Shown here piece by piece: positions 7,800 to 16,780 of a DNA stretch of 64,000 nucleotides. Made by a program: the position numbers and the translations under genes. This DNA is from JALZMG01 sp963739975 (GTDB lineage: Bacteria; Actinomycetota; Acidimicrobiia; Acidimicrobiales; Ilumatobacteraceae), in assembly GCA_963739975.1 (NCBI GenBank), contig CAVUCK010000003.1, positions 1-64,000 of the forward strand, read 5' to 3'. Numbering within the stretch: position 1 is the first letter of the stretch; each line of letters starts with the position of its first letter. The notes under the pieces were generated by a model. That model was not told where the DNA came from, ran no database searches, and saw nothing but the letters and a program-made list of their open reading frames with translations.

Positions 7800-8792
7800 C
7801 TACATGGCATCGACCGCGGGCATGATCTCTTCCTTCAGCCGCTTGAGATCGTCGAGCGTCTTCGCAACGGGCACGTCCTGGAACGGCGGCCAGAGGAGCG
7901 GCATCGTGAGCCCCGCCTCGTTGTAGCGCTTGAGGATGTCGGTGATCTGGGCGGCAGTTCCGGCCAACAGGTTGCTCGCCTTGCCCTGCGGCGTCTGATC
8001 GGTCTCCTCGTCGGTGATGACGAACCAGATCATGCTGCAGATCTCGAGGTCGTCGATCGAGCGGGAACCGCCGAGCTCCTCGAGCTCTCGCTGGATCGCG
8101 CTGCGCCACTGCTGGAGCTCGTCAGGCGTGTCCTGGATCCCGATCCAGCCCGACAGGGAGTACTTGGCGATGCGGTTCGCCGAGCGCTTCGGGTCCTTGA
8201 GCCCGCTGAAGAAGATCGGGGGGTGCGGCTCCTGCAACGGCTTCGCTCCGAACCCGCATGGGTCGAAGTCGGCGAACTCGCCGTGGTACTCGAACAGATC
8301 GTTCGTCCAGATGCCTTGCATGATCTCGATCGTCTCGCGCACGTGCTGGTGGCGCTTGGGGAAGATGTGCGAGGCGCTGGCGGCGGCGAACTCCTCGGGC
8401 ATCCAGCCTGACCCCACGCCCACGTTGACCCTGCCGTTCGAGAGGTGGTCCACGGTGGCGATCTCGGCGGCGAGGACGCCCGGCGATCGGTACGGCGTGT
8501 CGATGATGCTCATCCCGATCCGCACCTTCGACGTCTTCGCCGCCAGCCAGGGGATGAGCGGCATGCCTTGGAGCCACTGACCGCGGGAGGACACCGGCAA
8601 CGCCTTCGGGAACGCCTCCATCATGCCGAACGAGTACTGCAGCTCCGTGCGATCGGAGGCTTCCGGCACGACGATCCGGTCGAGCGTCCAGACGGAGTCG
8701 AAGTCGAGCTCCTCGGCGAGGCTGGTGAGATCTCCGAGCTCCTTGACCGTCACCTTGTCGCGGAAGTTCGGCAGGTACAGGGCAAGCTTCAT
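7800..8792 (-). CDS. LLM-class F420-dependent oxidoreductase
   Basis: 330 residues, family length, starting MKLALYLPNFRDKVTVKEL. It has luciferase-like features: the SVWTLDRIVVPEASDR region, RIGMSIIDTPYRSPGVLA and the glycine-rich NVGVGSGWMPEEF. LLM enzymes bind F420 or FMN in a TIM barrel and reduce or oxygenate diverse organic substrates. The start is fixed by a TAGACC box at 8800-8805, 7 nt upstream of the ATG (leaderless). The gene follows an acyl-CoA ligase on the same strand with only a 10-bp gap, so both may act on one carboxylic substrate. Confidence 0.85.
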   Translation of the reverse strand: MKLALYLPNFRDKVTVKELGDLTSLAEELDFDSVWTLDRIVVPEASDRTELQYSFGMMEAFPKALPVSSRGQWLQGMPLIPWLAAKTSKVRIGMSIIDTPYRSPGVLAAEIATVDHLSNGRVNVGVGSGWMPEEFAAASASHIFPKRHQHVRETIEIMQGIWTNDLFEYHGEFADFDPCGFGAKPLQEPHPPIFFSGLKDPKRSANRIAKYSLSGWIGIQDTPDELQQWRSAIQRELEELGGSRSIDDLEICSMIWFVITDEETDQTPQGKASNLLAGTAAQITDILKRYNEAGLTMPLLWPPFQDVPVAKTLDDLKRLKEEIMPAVDAM

Positions 8793-8799
8793 GAGCGAC

Positions 8800-8805
8800 G
8801 GTCTA
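8800..8805 (-). promoter_or_regulatory. -10 box of LLM gene (leaderless)
   Basis: TAGACC on the minus strand with 7 nt to ATG 8792. It lies just ahead of the upstream ligase stop at 8803, so this LLM gene may have its own promoter inside an operon. Confidence 0.4.
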
Positions 8806-10357
8806 GCGCGACCCGCCCTCCTCGAATTCCGCCCGCAGCTGGTCGCGCAGTTCCCGCTTGACGACCTTGCCGTAGTTGTTGGTCGGCAGGGCGTCGACGA
8901 ACACGTAGTCCTTGGGTCGCTTGAACCGGCCGATGTGGTCGAGGCACGTCCGCTCGAGGTCCTCCACCGACGGGGGAGCGGCGCCGTCGTCGGCGACCAC
9001 GAAGGCCACCACTGCCTCGCCCCACTCCGGGTCGGGCCGGCCGACGACGGCGGCGGACCGCACACCGGGGTGGCGCAGCAGCGCCTCCTCGACCTCCCGG
9101 GGGTAGATGTTCATCCCCCCGCTGATGATCAGGTCCTTGGACCTGTCCCGCAGCGTGAGGTACCCGTCGGCGTCGAAGCTGCCGACGTCGCCGGTGTGCA
9201 GCCAACCTGCCCGCAGCGCCTCGGCCGTGGCATCGGGCTGCTTCCAGTAGCCGGCCATGACCACGTCGCCCCGGACCACCACCTCGCCGACCTCGTCGGC
9301 GGCGAGGTCCCGGTCGGCGTCGTCGACGACGCGGACCTCGACGTCCGTGCGCGGGGTGCCAACGCTCTGCAGGCGGTCCCGCCACCGGGGATGGCGCTGG
9401 TTTCCGTGATCTGCCTTGGACAGGGTCGTGATCGTCATCGGCGTCTCGCCCTGCCCGTAGATCTGGGCCAGGCGGGGACCGAAGACGCCGAGGGCGTCCT
9501 CCAAGTCGGCGAGGTACATCGGCGCGCCGCCGTAGACGATCGTCTTCAGGTGGGACAGGTCGGCGGCGGCGACAGCCCGATCGCCAGCCAGCCGCTTGAC
9601 CATGATCGGCGCGGCGAAGAACGACATCCCCGGCCAGCGCCGAAGGAGGCCGGCGATCTCGTCGCCGTCGACGCCGCCGGACCGCGGCACGACGCTCACC
9701 GCCCCCCGGGCCACGTGGGGCAGCCCGTAGAGCCCCGAACCATGCGACAGCGGGGCGGCGTGGAGGATGCAGTCGTGCGGCATCACCGGGTCGATGTCGG
9801 CGAAGTAGCTGAGCGACGCCATGAGCAGGTTGCGGCACGTGAGCGTGGCGCCTTTGGGTCGTCCGGTGGTGCCGCTCGTGTAGAACAGCCAAGCCGGGTC
9901 CTCCGGCTGGCGGTCGACGAGCCGAGCCGGCGACGACCCCGTCAGGCGGTCCCACCGCTCACCTGGGCGCCACGACCGCCGCCCGCAGCGAAGCGACGGT
10001 GCCGACGAGCGACTCGACGTCGCTGGCGTGGTCGGCGTCGGTCACGACCACGGCCGACTCGCTGTGGTCGAGGATGTAGGCGATCTCCTCGCGGTGGAGT
10101 CGAGCGTTGACCGGCACGGCCACGAGACCGGCGTGCCAGATGGCGAACAGCGCCTCGAGGTACTCGGGTCGGTTGCGCATCACGATGGCGACACGGTCAC
10201 CGGGCGACAGGCCGAAGTCGTCGCGCAGTCCAGCGGCGGTGCCGGCCATCCGGGCGGCGAACGCGCTCCAGGTGGCGTGGACCCGCTCGCCGTCGGCCAG
10301 CGCCGGCCCGTCGGGCCGCAGGCGTCCGTGGCGCTCCACCCAGACGGCCAGGTTCAT
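8803..10357 (-). CDS. Acyl-CoA ligase (AMP-forming), frameshifted
   Basis: ANL-superfamily ligase of about 517 residues when the break is ignored. The N-terminal part (MNLAVWVERHGRLRPDG to AAVVAP) ends at TGA 9959-9961. One base away the frame continues GERWDRLTG, then FYTSGTTGRPKGATLT (P-loop A3), YGQGETPMTIT (A5), the hinge region GDVGSFDADGYLTLRDRSKD, and NNYGKVVKREL with the A10 lysine. The frameshift near 9960 looks like one inserted base in an otherwise conserved gene. Activates a fatty or aromatic acid to its CoA thioester; substrate unknown. The ATG follows a TACGTT box (10365-10370) by 7 nt. Confidence 0.75.
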
Positions 10358-10364
10358 CGAGGCG

Positions 10365-10370
10365 AACGTA
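10365..10370 (-). promoter_or_regulatory. -10 box of acyl-CoA ligase (leaderless)
   Basis: TACGTT on the minus strand, 7 nt before ATG 10357; there is no Shine-Dalgarno. Confidence 0.5.
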
Positions 10371-10417
10371 GTGCGGTTCGCCCTTCGGCCATGACGACAG
10401 CGCCGGCCACGCGCGGC

Positions 10418-10423
10418 AGGATT
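10418..10423 (+). promoter_or_regulatory. -10 box ahead of PPOX mini-ORF
   Basis: AGGATT with 7 nt to the ATG at 10431, the same geometry as the other leaderless starts. Confidence 0.35.
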
Positions 10424-10430
10424 GGCGCCC

Positions 10431-10460
10431 ATGTCCACGACCGCCGGTCTGTCGCGATGA
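10431..10460 (+). CDS. 9-codon leaderless mini-ORF coupled to PPOX gene
   Basis: MSTTAGLSR, starting 7 nt after the AGGATT box. Its TGA (10458-10460) overlaps the ATG of the next gene (10457-10459) as ATGA. Confidence 0.4.
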   Translation: MSTTAGLSR

Positions 10461-10885
10461 GGCTCGCCGCGGACGTGGCGCTGGGCCGGCTGGCGGCGCA
10501 CGACCACGGGATCCTGTGCACGGTGCACGCCGAGCGAGGCGTCGACGCCGTGCCCGTCGCCTACGTGGTGGACGGCGACGGCCACGTGGGCGTACCCGTC
10601 GACCGGGTGAAGCCGAAGGCGTCGTTGCGGCTGCAGCGGGAGCGCAACCTGGAGGCGGACCCGCGGGCCACGCTGCTGGTCGAGCACTGGGAGCGCGACG
10701 ACTGGTCACGCCTCTGGTGGGTCCGCGCCGAGCTGCGCTGGCAGGGCGACATTGGCGACAGCCGGGCGGCGGCCCTCGCCGCCCAGCTGGCAGGGCGCTA
10801 CCCGCAGTACCGAGACCAGCCCTTCGCCCGGGTGCTGGTGCTGCGCATCGTCGGCGTGGCCGGCTGGGCCGCCGGTCCCAGCTGA
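10457..10885 (+). CDS. PPOX-class putative F420-dependent protein, Rv0121-like
   Basis: 142 residues of the pyridoxamine-5'-phosphate-oxidase split-barrel fold. It resembles the actinobacterial Rv0121 group: ILCTVHAERGVDAVPVAYVVDG, then DRVKPKASLRLQRERNL, HWERDDWSRLWWVRAE and a C-terminal GRYPQYRDQPFARVLVLRI. Such proteins bind F420 or flavin, and their physiological substrates are mostly unknown. The start at 10457 is favoured over an in-frame ATG at 10391 because it matches family length and is coupled by ATGA to a leaderless 9-codon ORF. Confidence 0.75.
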   Translation: MRLAADVALGRLAAHDHGILCTVHAERGVDAVPVAYVVDGDGHVGVPVDRVKPKASLRLQRERNLEADPRATLLVEHWERDDWSRLWWVRAELRWQGDIGDSRAAALAAQLAGRYPQYRDQPFARVLVLRIVGVAGWAAGPS

Positions 10886-10893
10886 CCACGCAA

Positions 10894-10963
10894 CTGGGCG
10901 CGGACGTTCTCAAACGTCCTTCTGGGCGCGCAGGTTCTCGATTTCGAGAACCTCCGCGCCCAG
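10894..10963. repeat. Intergenic three-unit palindromic repeat R1
   Basis: Two direct copies of an 18-bp unit (CTGGGCGCGGACGTTCTC at 10894-10911, variant at 10922-10939) followed by one inverted copy (10946-10963). It lies between convergent genes and can form alternative hairpins, so it probably acts as a bidirectional terminator. Same family as 22436-22505 and 25365-25434. Confidence 0.8.
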
Positions 10964-10968
10964 TTGGG

Positions 10969-11226
10969 TTACAGGTGGGTCGCCGCCGCGGCGACGACCG
11001 CCGCCACGATCGGATCCCATGCGGCGCCTGGTTGCCGCCTCACCGTGACGAAGTCGTTGACGCCGAAGATCGCCGTCACCCCGCCCGCGGCGAACACGGC
11101 CTCGGCGAACGGAATGCCGGCGGCGGCGTCCGGGCTGGTCACGTCGAGCGGGGCGGCGAGTGTGCGATCCAGCGTGAACTTCATCGCGTCAGGGTTCGGA
11201 GTCGGCGACGGTGAGGCATGAGCCAC
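10969..11226 (-). CDS. Nfu/NifU N-terminal domain protein
   Basis: 85 residues with the NifU-N signature: SPTPNPDAMKFTLDR, then SPDAAAGIPFAEAVFAAGGV and IFGVNDFVTVRR. In longer proteins this domain precedes an Fe-S scaffold domain. Here it stands alone without the CxxC scaffold, so a direct cluster-carrier role is uncertain. GTG 11226 sits 6 nt after TAGACT (11233-11238), which fixes the start as leaderless. It ends beside repeat R1, convergent with the PPOX gene. Confidence 0.75.
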   Translation of the reverse strand: MAHASPSPTPNPDAMKFTLDRTLAAPLDVTSPDAAAGIPFAEAVFAAGGVTAIFGVNDFVTVRRQPGAAWDPIVAAVVAAAATHL

Positions 11227-11232
11227 GGGTCG

Positions 11233-11238
11233 AGTCTA
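11233..11238 (-). promoter_or_regulatory. -10 box of NifU-N gene (leaderless)
   Basis: TAGACT on the minus strand with 6 nt to GTG 11226. Confidence 0.5.
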
Positions 11239-11276
11239 AGGGCCTGCTCGGAGGTGCCCCTGCCCGTCCCGGCTCG

Positions 11277-12488
11277 TCAGGCCGCGTCGGGAGGGGCTCG
11301 CTCGTCGAGGTTCGGCGGCGGGTCGGGGTCGCTGGTCGGCACCTCTTCCGGATCGGGTGAATCGCCGGCCGGTGGGTCGGGTGGGCGGGCGTTGCGGACT
11401 TCGGGGATGCGGTTGTGGGGCCAGCAGCGCAGCTCCCCGTTGTCGACCGAGGTGGGGCCACCTTCGCTGTGCGGGACGATGTGGTCGACATCGCAGCGTG
11501 ACGCCGGCTCGTCACAGCCGGATGGGTGCTGGCAATGCCGGTCGCGGACCTCGATGGCCCGGCGCAGGGCGCCGGTGAACCGCCGCTTGTGGGACACGGA
11601 GATGACCCGGTCGGGTCCGTCGAAGACGATCCGCTCCAGATCGGCGTCGGCCAGGTACGGGACGACCTGGCCGGGCGCCACCACGGTACCGGCGGCCAGT
11701 TCACAGATCCGGGCGAACGAGGCTTCGCCGACCTGGATGGTGATCAACGGGCGGGGGCGGAGCCCACCTTCTCGGGCGGTGCGGGACCGGGCGGCCATTT
11801 CGACCATGGCGTCGGCGCGGCGTTGGGTGGCGGTGCGCACGCGGCCGCTGCGTTCGTCGTCGAGGCGGAGCAGCTCCATCAACCGGACCAGTTCGTTGAG
11901 GTAGGCGGCGCCGCCGAGCGGGTCGAGCAGGGCACGCACGTCGACCATCCCGTCGAGCGTGGTGGCGGCGGTGGCGCCGCGACCTTCGTGCTGGCGTTCG
12001 GCGTCGTCTTCGGTCGCCGTGGCGTCGGCGCGCTGCTTCCAGTACTCGATCATCCGGTAGGCGTCGGCGAAGCGCAGCAGCTTGCACTGCTCGACGAGCA
12101 TCTCTTCGTGGGGTTCGAACAGGGCTCGCCGTGTGCCGCTGTTGGCGGCGGCGAGCAGGTCCACGTGTTCAGCGCAGAGCGAACCTTCGCTGAGGGCGCC
12201 ACGAGCGTGCGGCATCGACCCCAGGGCGGTGGCTCGGCGGATCTCGGTCTTGGCGGCGCGCACCGACATCGAGGCTTCGCGGGCCAGGCGGTGGGCGGGG
12301 GAGCGTGACCCGTCGCCGGCCCAGCATCGGCGGGTGTCCCAGGCGGCGAGGAGCTGGGCGCGGGCGGCGGCGAGGCGATGGGTCTGTCGTTGGGTGGACA
12401 CGACCAGCTCGTGCAGCTGGTCGTCGGTGAGGTCGGCCGGATCAGTGTCGAGCAGTTCGTCGATCGCAGTGGCCAGCCCGTTCGCCAT
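11277..12488 (-). CDS. DUF222 and HNH endonuclease domain protein (13E12-like)
   Basis: 403 residues. An N-terminal DUF222 region (about 1-300) is rich in Ala/Arg helices. A C-terminal HNH nuclease module (about 320-360) reads RDRHCQHPSGCDEPASRC then CDVDHIVPHSEGG, NGELRCWPHN, with the catalytic Asp-His and later Asn and His present. The last ~40 residues are Pro/Asp-rich and disordered. Relatives include the mycobacterial REP13E12 proteins, which are repetitive and DNA-damage inducible. A LexA-type box (12503-12514) abuts its TATACT -10 (12495-12500), so SOS control is likely. ATG 12488 is 6 nt from the -10. Confidence 0.85.
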   Translation of the reverse strand: MANGLATAIDELLDTDPADLTDDQLHELVVSTQRQTHRLAAARAQLLAAWDTRRCWAGDGSRSPAHRLAREASMSVRAAKTEIRRATALGSMPHARGALSEGSLCAEHVDLLAAANSGTRRALFEPHEEMLVEQCKLLRFADAYRMIEYWKQRADATATEDDAERQHEGRGATAATTLDGMVDVRALLDPLGGAAYLNELVRLMELLRLDDERSGRVRTATQRRADAMVEMAARSRTAREGGLRPRPLITIQVGEASFARICELAAGTVVAPGQVVPYLADADLERIVFDGPDRVISVSHKRRFTGALRRAIEVRDRHCQHPSGCDEPASRCDVDHIVPHSEGGPTSVDNGELRCWPHNRIPEVRNARPPDPPAGDSPDPEEVPTSDPDPPPNLDERAPPDAA

Positions 12489-12494
12489 GCGTGC

Positions 12495-12514
12495 AGTATA
12501 TCGAACATACGTTC
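12495..12514 (-). promoter_or_regulatory. SOS (LexA-type) box and -10 of DUF222-HNH gene
   Basis: GAAC-ATAC-GTTC at 12503-12514 fits the actinobacterial LexA box (CGAACnnnnGTTCg). It lies immediately upstream of the minus-strand -10 TATACT (12495-12500), so LexA bound there would block RNA polymerase. Confidence 0.65.
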
Positions 12515-12683
12515 TTCAAGTCAAGCCCTGAGCAGGGGTTTCTTCGTCTGAGAGCCGGCTGCTCGCCCGCCAGACCGTTCGGATCGGCGGCTCCGGACAG
12601 CGACCAGCGGGCGACCGCATCAGCGCTGAACGCAACTGCAGATCCGTTCCGGACCGTTGGACGTCGGCAACAAGATCGTCGTT

Positions 12684-14642
12684 CTACCTGGCCGTCGCCC
12701 CGAGGATGGCGTCGGCCTCGGCGACGATCCGCCGCACGATGTCGCCCGCCGGCTCGACGCCGCGGACGCCATCGAGACCTTGGCCCGCCGGCATCATGCC
12801 CTCGGCGACGTCGCCGTCCTGGTAGCCGGTCTCGACCCGCACGCCGGCGACCGCGTACTGCGCCGGGAACGGCTCGATCTCGTCCGTGCGGGCGGCCCAG
12901 GCTCTGGTCCAGTCGTTGGCCAGCGTGCGCAGCGGCTTGCCCGTGTACGCCCGGCTGATCACGGTGTCGCGACCGGATGCGTCGACGACACGTTGCTTGT
13001 ACGCCTCGTGCCCGAACGCCTCGACGCTGGCGATGAAGCGCGTCCCCATCCACACGCCGTGGGCGCCGAGGCAACGCGCCGCCGCGAGGCCCCGCCCGTC
13101 GACGATCCCCCCGGCGGCGACGACCGGGACGTCGACGGCGTCCACGACGGCGGGGATCAGCGACATCGTGCCGATGTACCCGGTGTGGCCGCCGCCGTCG
13201 GCGCCCTGGGCGACGATCGCGTCGACCCCGGCAGCCGCAGCCTGCTCGGCTCGCCCGATCGACCCGACGAGCGCCATCACCCTGACGTCGCGGTCGTGGC
13301 ACTCGTCGACGAACCATGCCGGCACGTCGAACGTCAGCACCACCGCAGCCGGTCGCTCGTCGAGCACGACGTCGATCTGGCCGGCCAGCGCGCCCGGCGT
13401 GATCATCGGCTCGATCCCGTGCAGCTTCTTCCGGTCCGCGGCCGGGAGCGCGTCCCAGCGACGCTGCACGGCCGTCCACGACTCCGACTCGTCGTCGACC
13501 ATCATCGGCGGAACGAGCAGGTTCACGGCGAACGGCTTCGCCGTGGCGCCGCGGATGGCGACGATCTCGGCGCGCAGCTCATCGGCGACGAAGCTGACCC
13601 CGCCGAGGCAGCCCATCCCGCCGGCCTCGCTCACGGCGGCGACGAGCGGTGCCTGCGCCACCCGGGCCATGCCGGCCGAGCACACCGGGTGCTCGATGCC
13701 GAACAGCTCGGTCAGGGCGGTCTTCACGGCATCGCACCGCTGCGGGTTCGTCTGTCGAGCGAGTCGGTACAGGTCGGTGCGGAGGTTCGACAGGCCCGGC
13801 GGCTCCGGCCGCGCCCGCGACTCGGCGACGAGGCCGAGGTCGAGGTCGGCGAACACGATGCCTTCGGTACGGGTGTCCTCGTGGGCGACCACGACGCCGT
13901 CGGCGAGCCCGAACGTCCGGTCGATCGGGCAGGCGACGAGCGCCGCACCGGTGCCGTGGATCGCCCCGTCGGCCGGCACGCCACACGTCCCGACGAGCGG
14001 TGACGTGACGACGTACAGCTGGTTCTCGAGGGCACGGGCGTGCGCTCCGTAGCGCACCCGGTGGGCGCCGCGCCGGTTCCACGTCAGCGACGGGCACAGC
14101 ACGAGTTCGACGCCTGCCAGGGCGAGGTGCCGGGTCACCTCCGGGAACTCGATGTCGGCGCAGATCTGGATCGCCACCCGCGCCGGGCCGATCGTCGTGA
14201 CCAGCACCTCGTCGCCGGGCGTCGTGCCCATCGCCTGCTCCTGCGGGGTCAGGTGCAGCTTGTCCTGCAGCTCCACTCGTCCGTCGGGGTGGGCGAGCAG
14301 CGCCGTGTTGCGATGACCGTCACCGACTCGCCGGTAGTGGCTGCCACCGAGGATCACCATCGAATGGCGCGCGGCGAGCACTCGGAGCGCGTCCGCGTAC
14401 GGCTCGGTACACGGCGGGAACACGGTGCGGTAGGCGTCGGAGAGGTCGGCGACGGTCAGCTCGCCGGCGCGTGGGTGCGATGCCAGCAGTCCGGTGGTGA
14501 CGAGTTCCGGAAGTACGAGCAGCTCGGCGCCGCCGTCGGCGGCCGTGCCCGCGACCGTGGCGACGTGCTCGGCGAAGCCGTCGAACGTCGTCTCCGGGCG
14601 CAGCTCGAACTGCACGGCGGCGACACGCAGCTCGCTGCTCAC
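12684..14642 (-). CDS. Nitrilase-superfamily hydrolase fused to nitronate monooxygenase
   Basis: 652 residues, two enzymes in one chain. Residues 1 to ~295 are a carbon-nitrogen hydrolase with the Glu-Lys-Cys triad Glu46 (LPELVTTG), Lys128 (LQDKLHLTP) and Cys161 (QICADIEFPE). Residues ~305-652 are an FMN nitronate monooxygenase/2-nitropropane dioxygenase: GIEHPVCSAGMARV, FAVNLLVPP, and AQGADGGGHTG with His486. The pairing suggests linked hydrolysis of an amide/nitrile and oxidation of a nitronate or enoyl-type substrate, but this is inferred. The frame is intact across the junction. GTG 14642 overlaps the stop of the upstream AMP ligase (GTGA), so it is last in a MaoC-ligase-fusion operon. 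Confidence 0.85.
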   Translation of the reverse strand: MSSELRVAAVQFELRPETTFDGFAEHVATVAGTAADGGAELLVLPELVTTGLLASHPRAGELTVADLSDAYRTVFPPCTEPYADALRVLAARHSMVILGGSHYRRVGDGHRNTALLAHPDGRVELQDKLHLTPQEQAMGTTPGDEVLVTTIGPARVAIQICADIEFPEVTRHLALAGVELVLCPSLTWNRRGAHRVRYGAHARALENQLYVVTSPLVGTCGVPADGAIHGTGAALVACPIDRTFGLADGVVVAHEDTRTEGIVFADLDLGLVAESRARPEPPGLSNLRTDLYRLARQTNPQRCDAVKTALTELFGIEHPVCSAGMARVAQAPLVAAVSEAGGMGCLGGVSFVADELRAEIVAIRGATAKPFAVNLLVPPMMVDDESESWTAVQRRWDALPAADRKKLHGIEPMITPGALAGQIDVVLDERPAAVVLTFDVPAWFVDECHDRDVRVMALVGSIGRAEQAAAAGVDAIVAQGADGGGHTGYIGTMSLIPAVVDAVDVPVVAAGGIVDGRGLAAARCLGAHGVWMGTRFIASVEAFGHEAYKQRVVDASGRDTVISRAYTGKPLRTLANDWTRAWAARTDEIEPFPAQYAVAGVRVETGYQDGDVAEGMMPAGQGLDGVRGVEPAGDIVRRIVAEADAILGATAR

Positions 14643-16193
14643 GGCGCCGCGCCCGTCGGTGTGACGACGTCGCGACCCGCCAGCAGCGCAGCGACGTCGC
14701 GTCGCTGCACCTTGCCCGTGTTGGCGTTGCGCGGCAGCCCGTCCACGGCGATCACGTCGACGGGCACCTTGAACCTCGCCAGCGCATCCGCGCAGTGCGC
14801 CCGCAGCGCGTCGACGTCCAGCGCGGCTGACGGAGCGAGCACGACGGCGGCGACGACGTCTTGGCCGTGGTCGGAGTTCGGCAGCCCGACGACGGCCGCC
14901 TCGTGCACGGACGGGTGCCGCAGCAGCACGGCCTCGACCTCGGCGGGTGACACGTTGGCGCCGCCACGGATGATCAAGTCGGACTGCCGTCCGACCACGT
15001 GGACGTAGCCGTCGGCGTCGACGCGCACCACGTCACCAGTGCGGTACCACCCATCTGCGGTGAAGGTGGCACGGGTCAGGTCGGGGTCGTGCCAGTAGCC
15101 GGTCGACATCGCCGGCCCACGCGTCCACGCCTCGCCGGCGATGCCAGCGGCGCAGGGGACACCGTCGGGATCGACGACCCGCAGCTCGGCACCGGGCACA
15201 ACCCGGCCCGCCGCACCGGCGCGCGGCCGCGGGTCACGACGTGGGTCGTACGTGACCACCGGGAAGCACTCCGACGCGGCGTAGACGTCGTGCACCGGGC
15301 AGCCGGTCAACCGGTCCCACCTGGCGAACACCGACTCGTTGCGCGGCTCGCCGCCGGAGATGCACAGGCGCAGGCTGCCGACGTCGGGCGGAGCATCCAG
15401 CTGCTCGACCGCCGCGACGAGGCGGACGAAGAACGTCGTGACGCCGGCGAGGAACGTCACCCGATGCGTCGTGATGTGGCGCAGCAGCTCGACGGGATCG
15501 GCGCGCGACGCGAGCACGATGCGCCCACCACCGACCAGCGTCGCCATCGACGTCGTGACCAGACCGAACGCCCACGCCAGCGGCAGCGCGACGAGCGAGG
15601 TGTCGCGGCCGTCGAGGTGCCAGACGCGGGCATACGCCTCGGCGGCGCCGAGCAACCCTGCATGCGTGTGCATCACGGCCTTCGGGCGCGACGTCGAGCC
15701 GGACGTGTAGCAGATCAGCGCCGGCGAGTCCGTCGGCGGTCCGGGCGATCGAGCGGTCGATGACGCGGCCACGTCGGTGACCGCATCCGACTCGGTGAGC
15801 TCGGTGAGCTCGGTGATCGGCGCGGCGCCACCCGCGGCGCGGCGGACACCGTCGAGCACGCGGCTGGCGGCGACGACGAGCGCCGGGTCGGCGTCAGCGA
15901 TGGCGAACGCCAGCTCTGCGGCTCCCGACGACGGGTAGATCGTCACCAACGTCGCGCCGGCCCGCCACACGGCGAACGCCGCGACGAGGTGGGTGGCCGA
16001 GTTGTCGGCGACGACCACGACCCGGCTGCCCGCGCCGAATCCCGGAGGCGATGAGGCGGGCGGCGACGTCGCCGACGCGTCGGTCGAGCACGCCGTACGT
16101 CAGATCATCGGCGCCGTCACCGACGACGGCGACGGCGTGCGGATGGCGCGCCGCCCGCTCGGCCAGACGATCGTCGAACGTCGCCCCGGCCAC
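14639..16193 (-). CDS. Acyl-CoA ligase (AMP-forming), frameshifted
   Basis: About 518 residues. The N-terminus MAGATFDDRLAERAARHPHA to RLIASG is in one frame. A one-base shift near 16046 leads into VVVADNSATHLVAAFAVWRAG and the rest. Motifs: ICYTSGSTSRPKAVMHTH (A3, atypical Arg-Pro after the Ser-Thr stretch), YAASECFPV (A5), TGDVVRVDADGYVHVVGRQSDLI (A7/A8) and NANTGKVQRRDV with the A10 lysine. GTG 16193 follows the MaoC stop by 6 nt and the 3' end overlaps the nitrilase-NMO start (GTGA). Substrate unknown; probably feeds a beta-oxidation-like route with the neighbouring MaoC hydratase. Confidence 0.75.
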
Positions 16194-16199
16194 CGGCGA

Positions 16200-16649
16200 T
16201 CACCCGTCCTCGTGGCGTCGGAACATCACGAGCCATTGCCCGTCCTGGCAGACGTCGCCATGCTGGTTGAGCACCGAGACGTCGAACGTCACGATGCCGC
16301 GCCCGGGCTTGCTCGTCGGTCGCGTCGACGCCACTCGCTGGTGGACGTGGATCGTGTCGCCGATGCGCACCGGGGCGCGCAGGTTCCAGGTCATCCCGAG
16401 GAAGGCGATCGCCGTCCCCTCCTTGATCCCGAGTCGCGACTCCAGGCCGGTGGCGACGGCGAACACGCCGGGACCGTGGAAGATCCGCCCACCGAACTCC
16501 GTCGTCTTGGCGAACTCCTCGTCGGTGTGCAGCGGGTTGTAGTCGCCGGACAAGCCGGCGAACGCCACGACATCGGCCTCCGTGATCGTGCGACGCGGGC
16601 TGTCCCACTCCTGCCCGACCTCGAATTCGTCGAACAGCATCCCGGGCAC
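16200..16649 (-). CDS. MaoC-family (R)-hydratase
   Basis: 149 residues, single hot-dog domain. DEFEVGQEWDSPRRTIT leads into the hydratase-2-like motif AGLSGDYNPLHTDEEFA (Asp and His active-site positions) and GRIFHGPGVFAVATGLE. It hydrates trans-2-enoyl-CoA or a related mesaconyl-type substrate. GTG 16649 lies 6 nt after GATACT (16656-16661), so I prefer it to ATG 16640 just downstream. It is the first gene of the minus-strand operon and diverges from the racemase operon. Confidence 0.8.
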   Translation of the reverse strand: MPGMLFDEFEVGQEWDSPRRTITEADVVAFAGLSGDYNPLHTDEEFAKTTEFGGRIFHGPGVFAVATGLESRLGIKEGTAIAFLGMTWNLRAPVRIGDTIHVHQRVASTRPTSKPGRGIVTFDVSVLNQHGDVCQDGQWLVMFRRHEDG

Positions 16650-16655
16650 ACGTGG

Positions 16656-16661
16656 AGTATC
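16656..16661 (-). promoter_or_regulatory. -10 box of MaoC operon (leaderless)
   Basis: GATACT on the minus strand, 6 nt before GTG 16649. Confidence 0.45.
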
Positions 16662-16780
16662 GGTGACCGTCGCGATCGACGCCAACACGGGTGCTCGCTG
16701 GCTACGGCCGAACGTGCGTTGCGTACGCTGGCCGGACCGTGTGACGGGTGTAGGCCCGCGACCGCGACCTGGGAGACGAC

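Noticed and set aside
8789..9955. Alternative reading frame across the acyl-CoA ligase as an independent gene
   Set aside because: The ANL motifs A3-A10 all lie in the frame ending at 8803; the other frame is Arg/Gly-rich noise.
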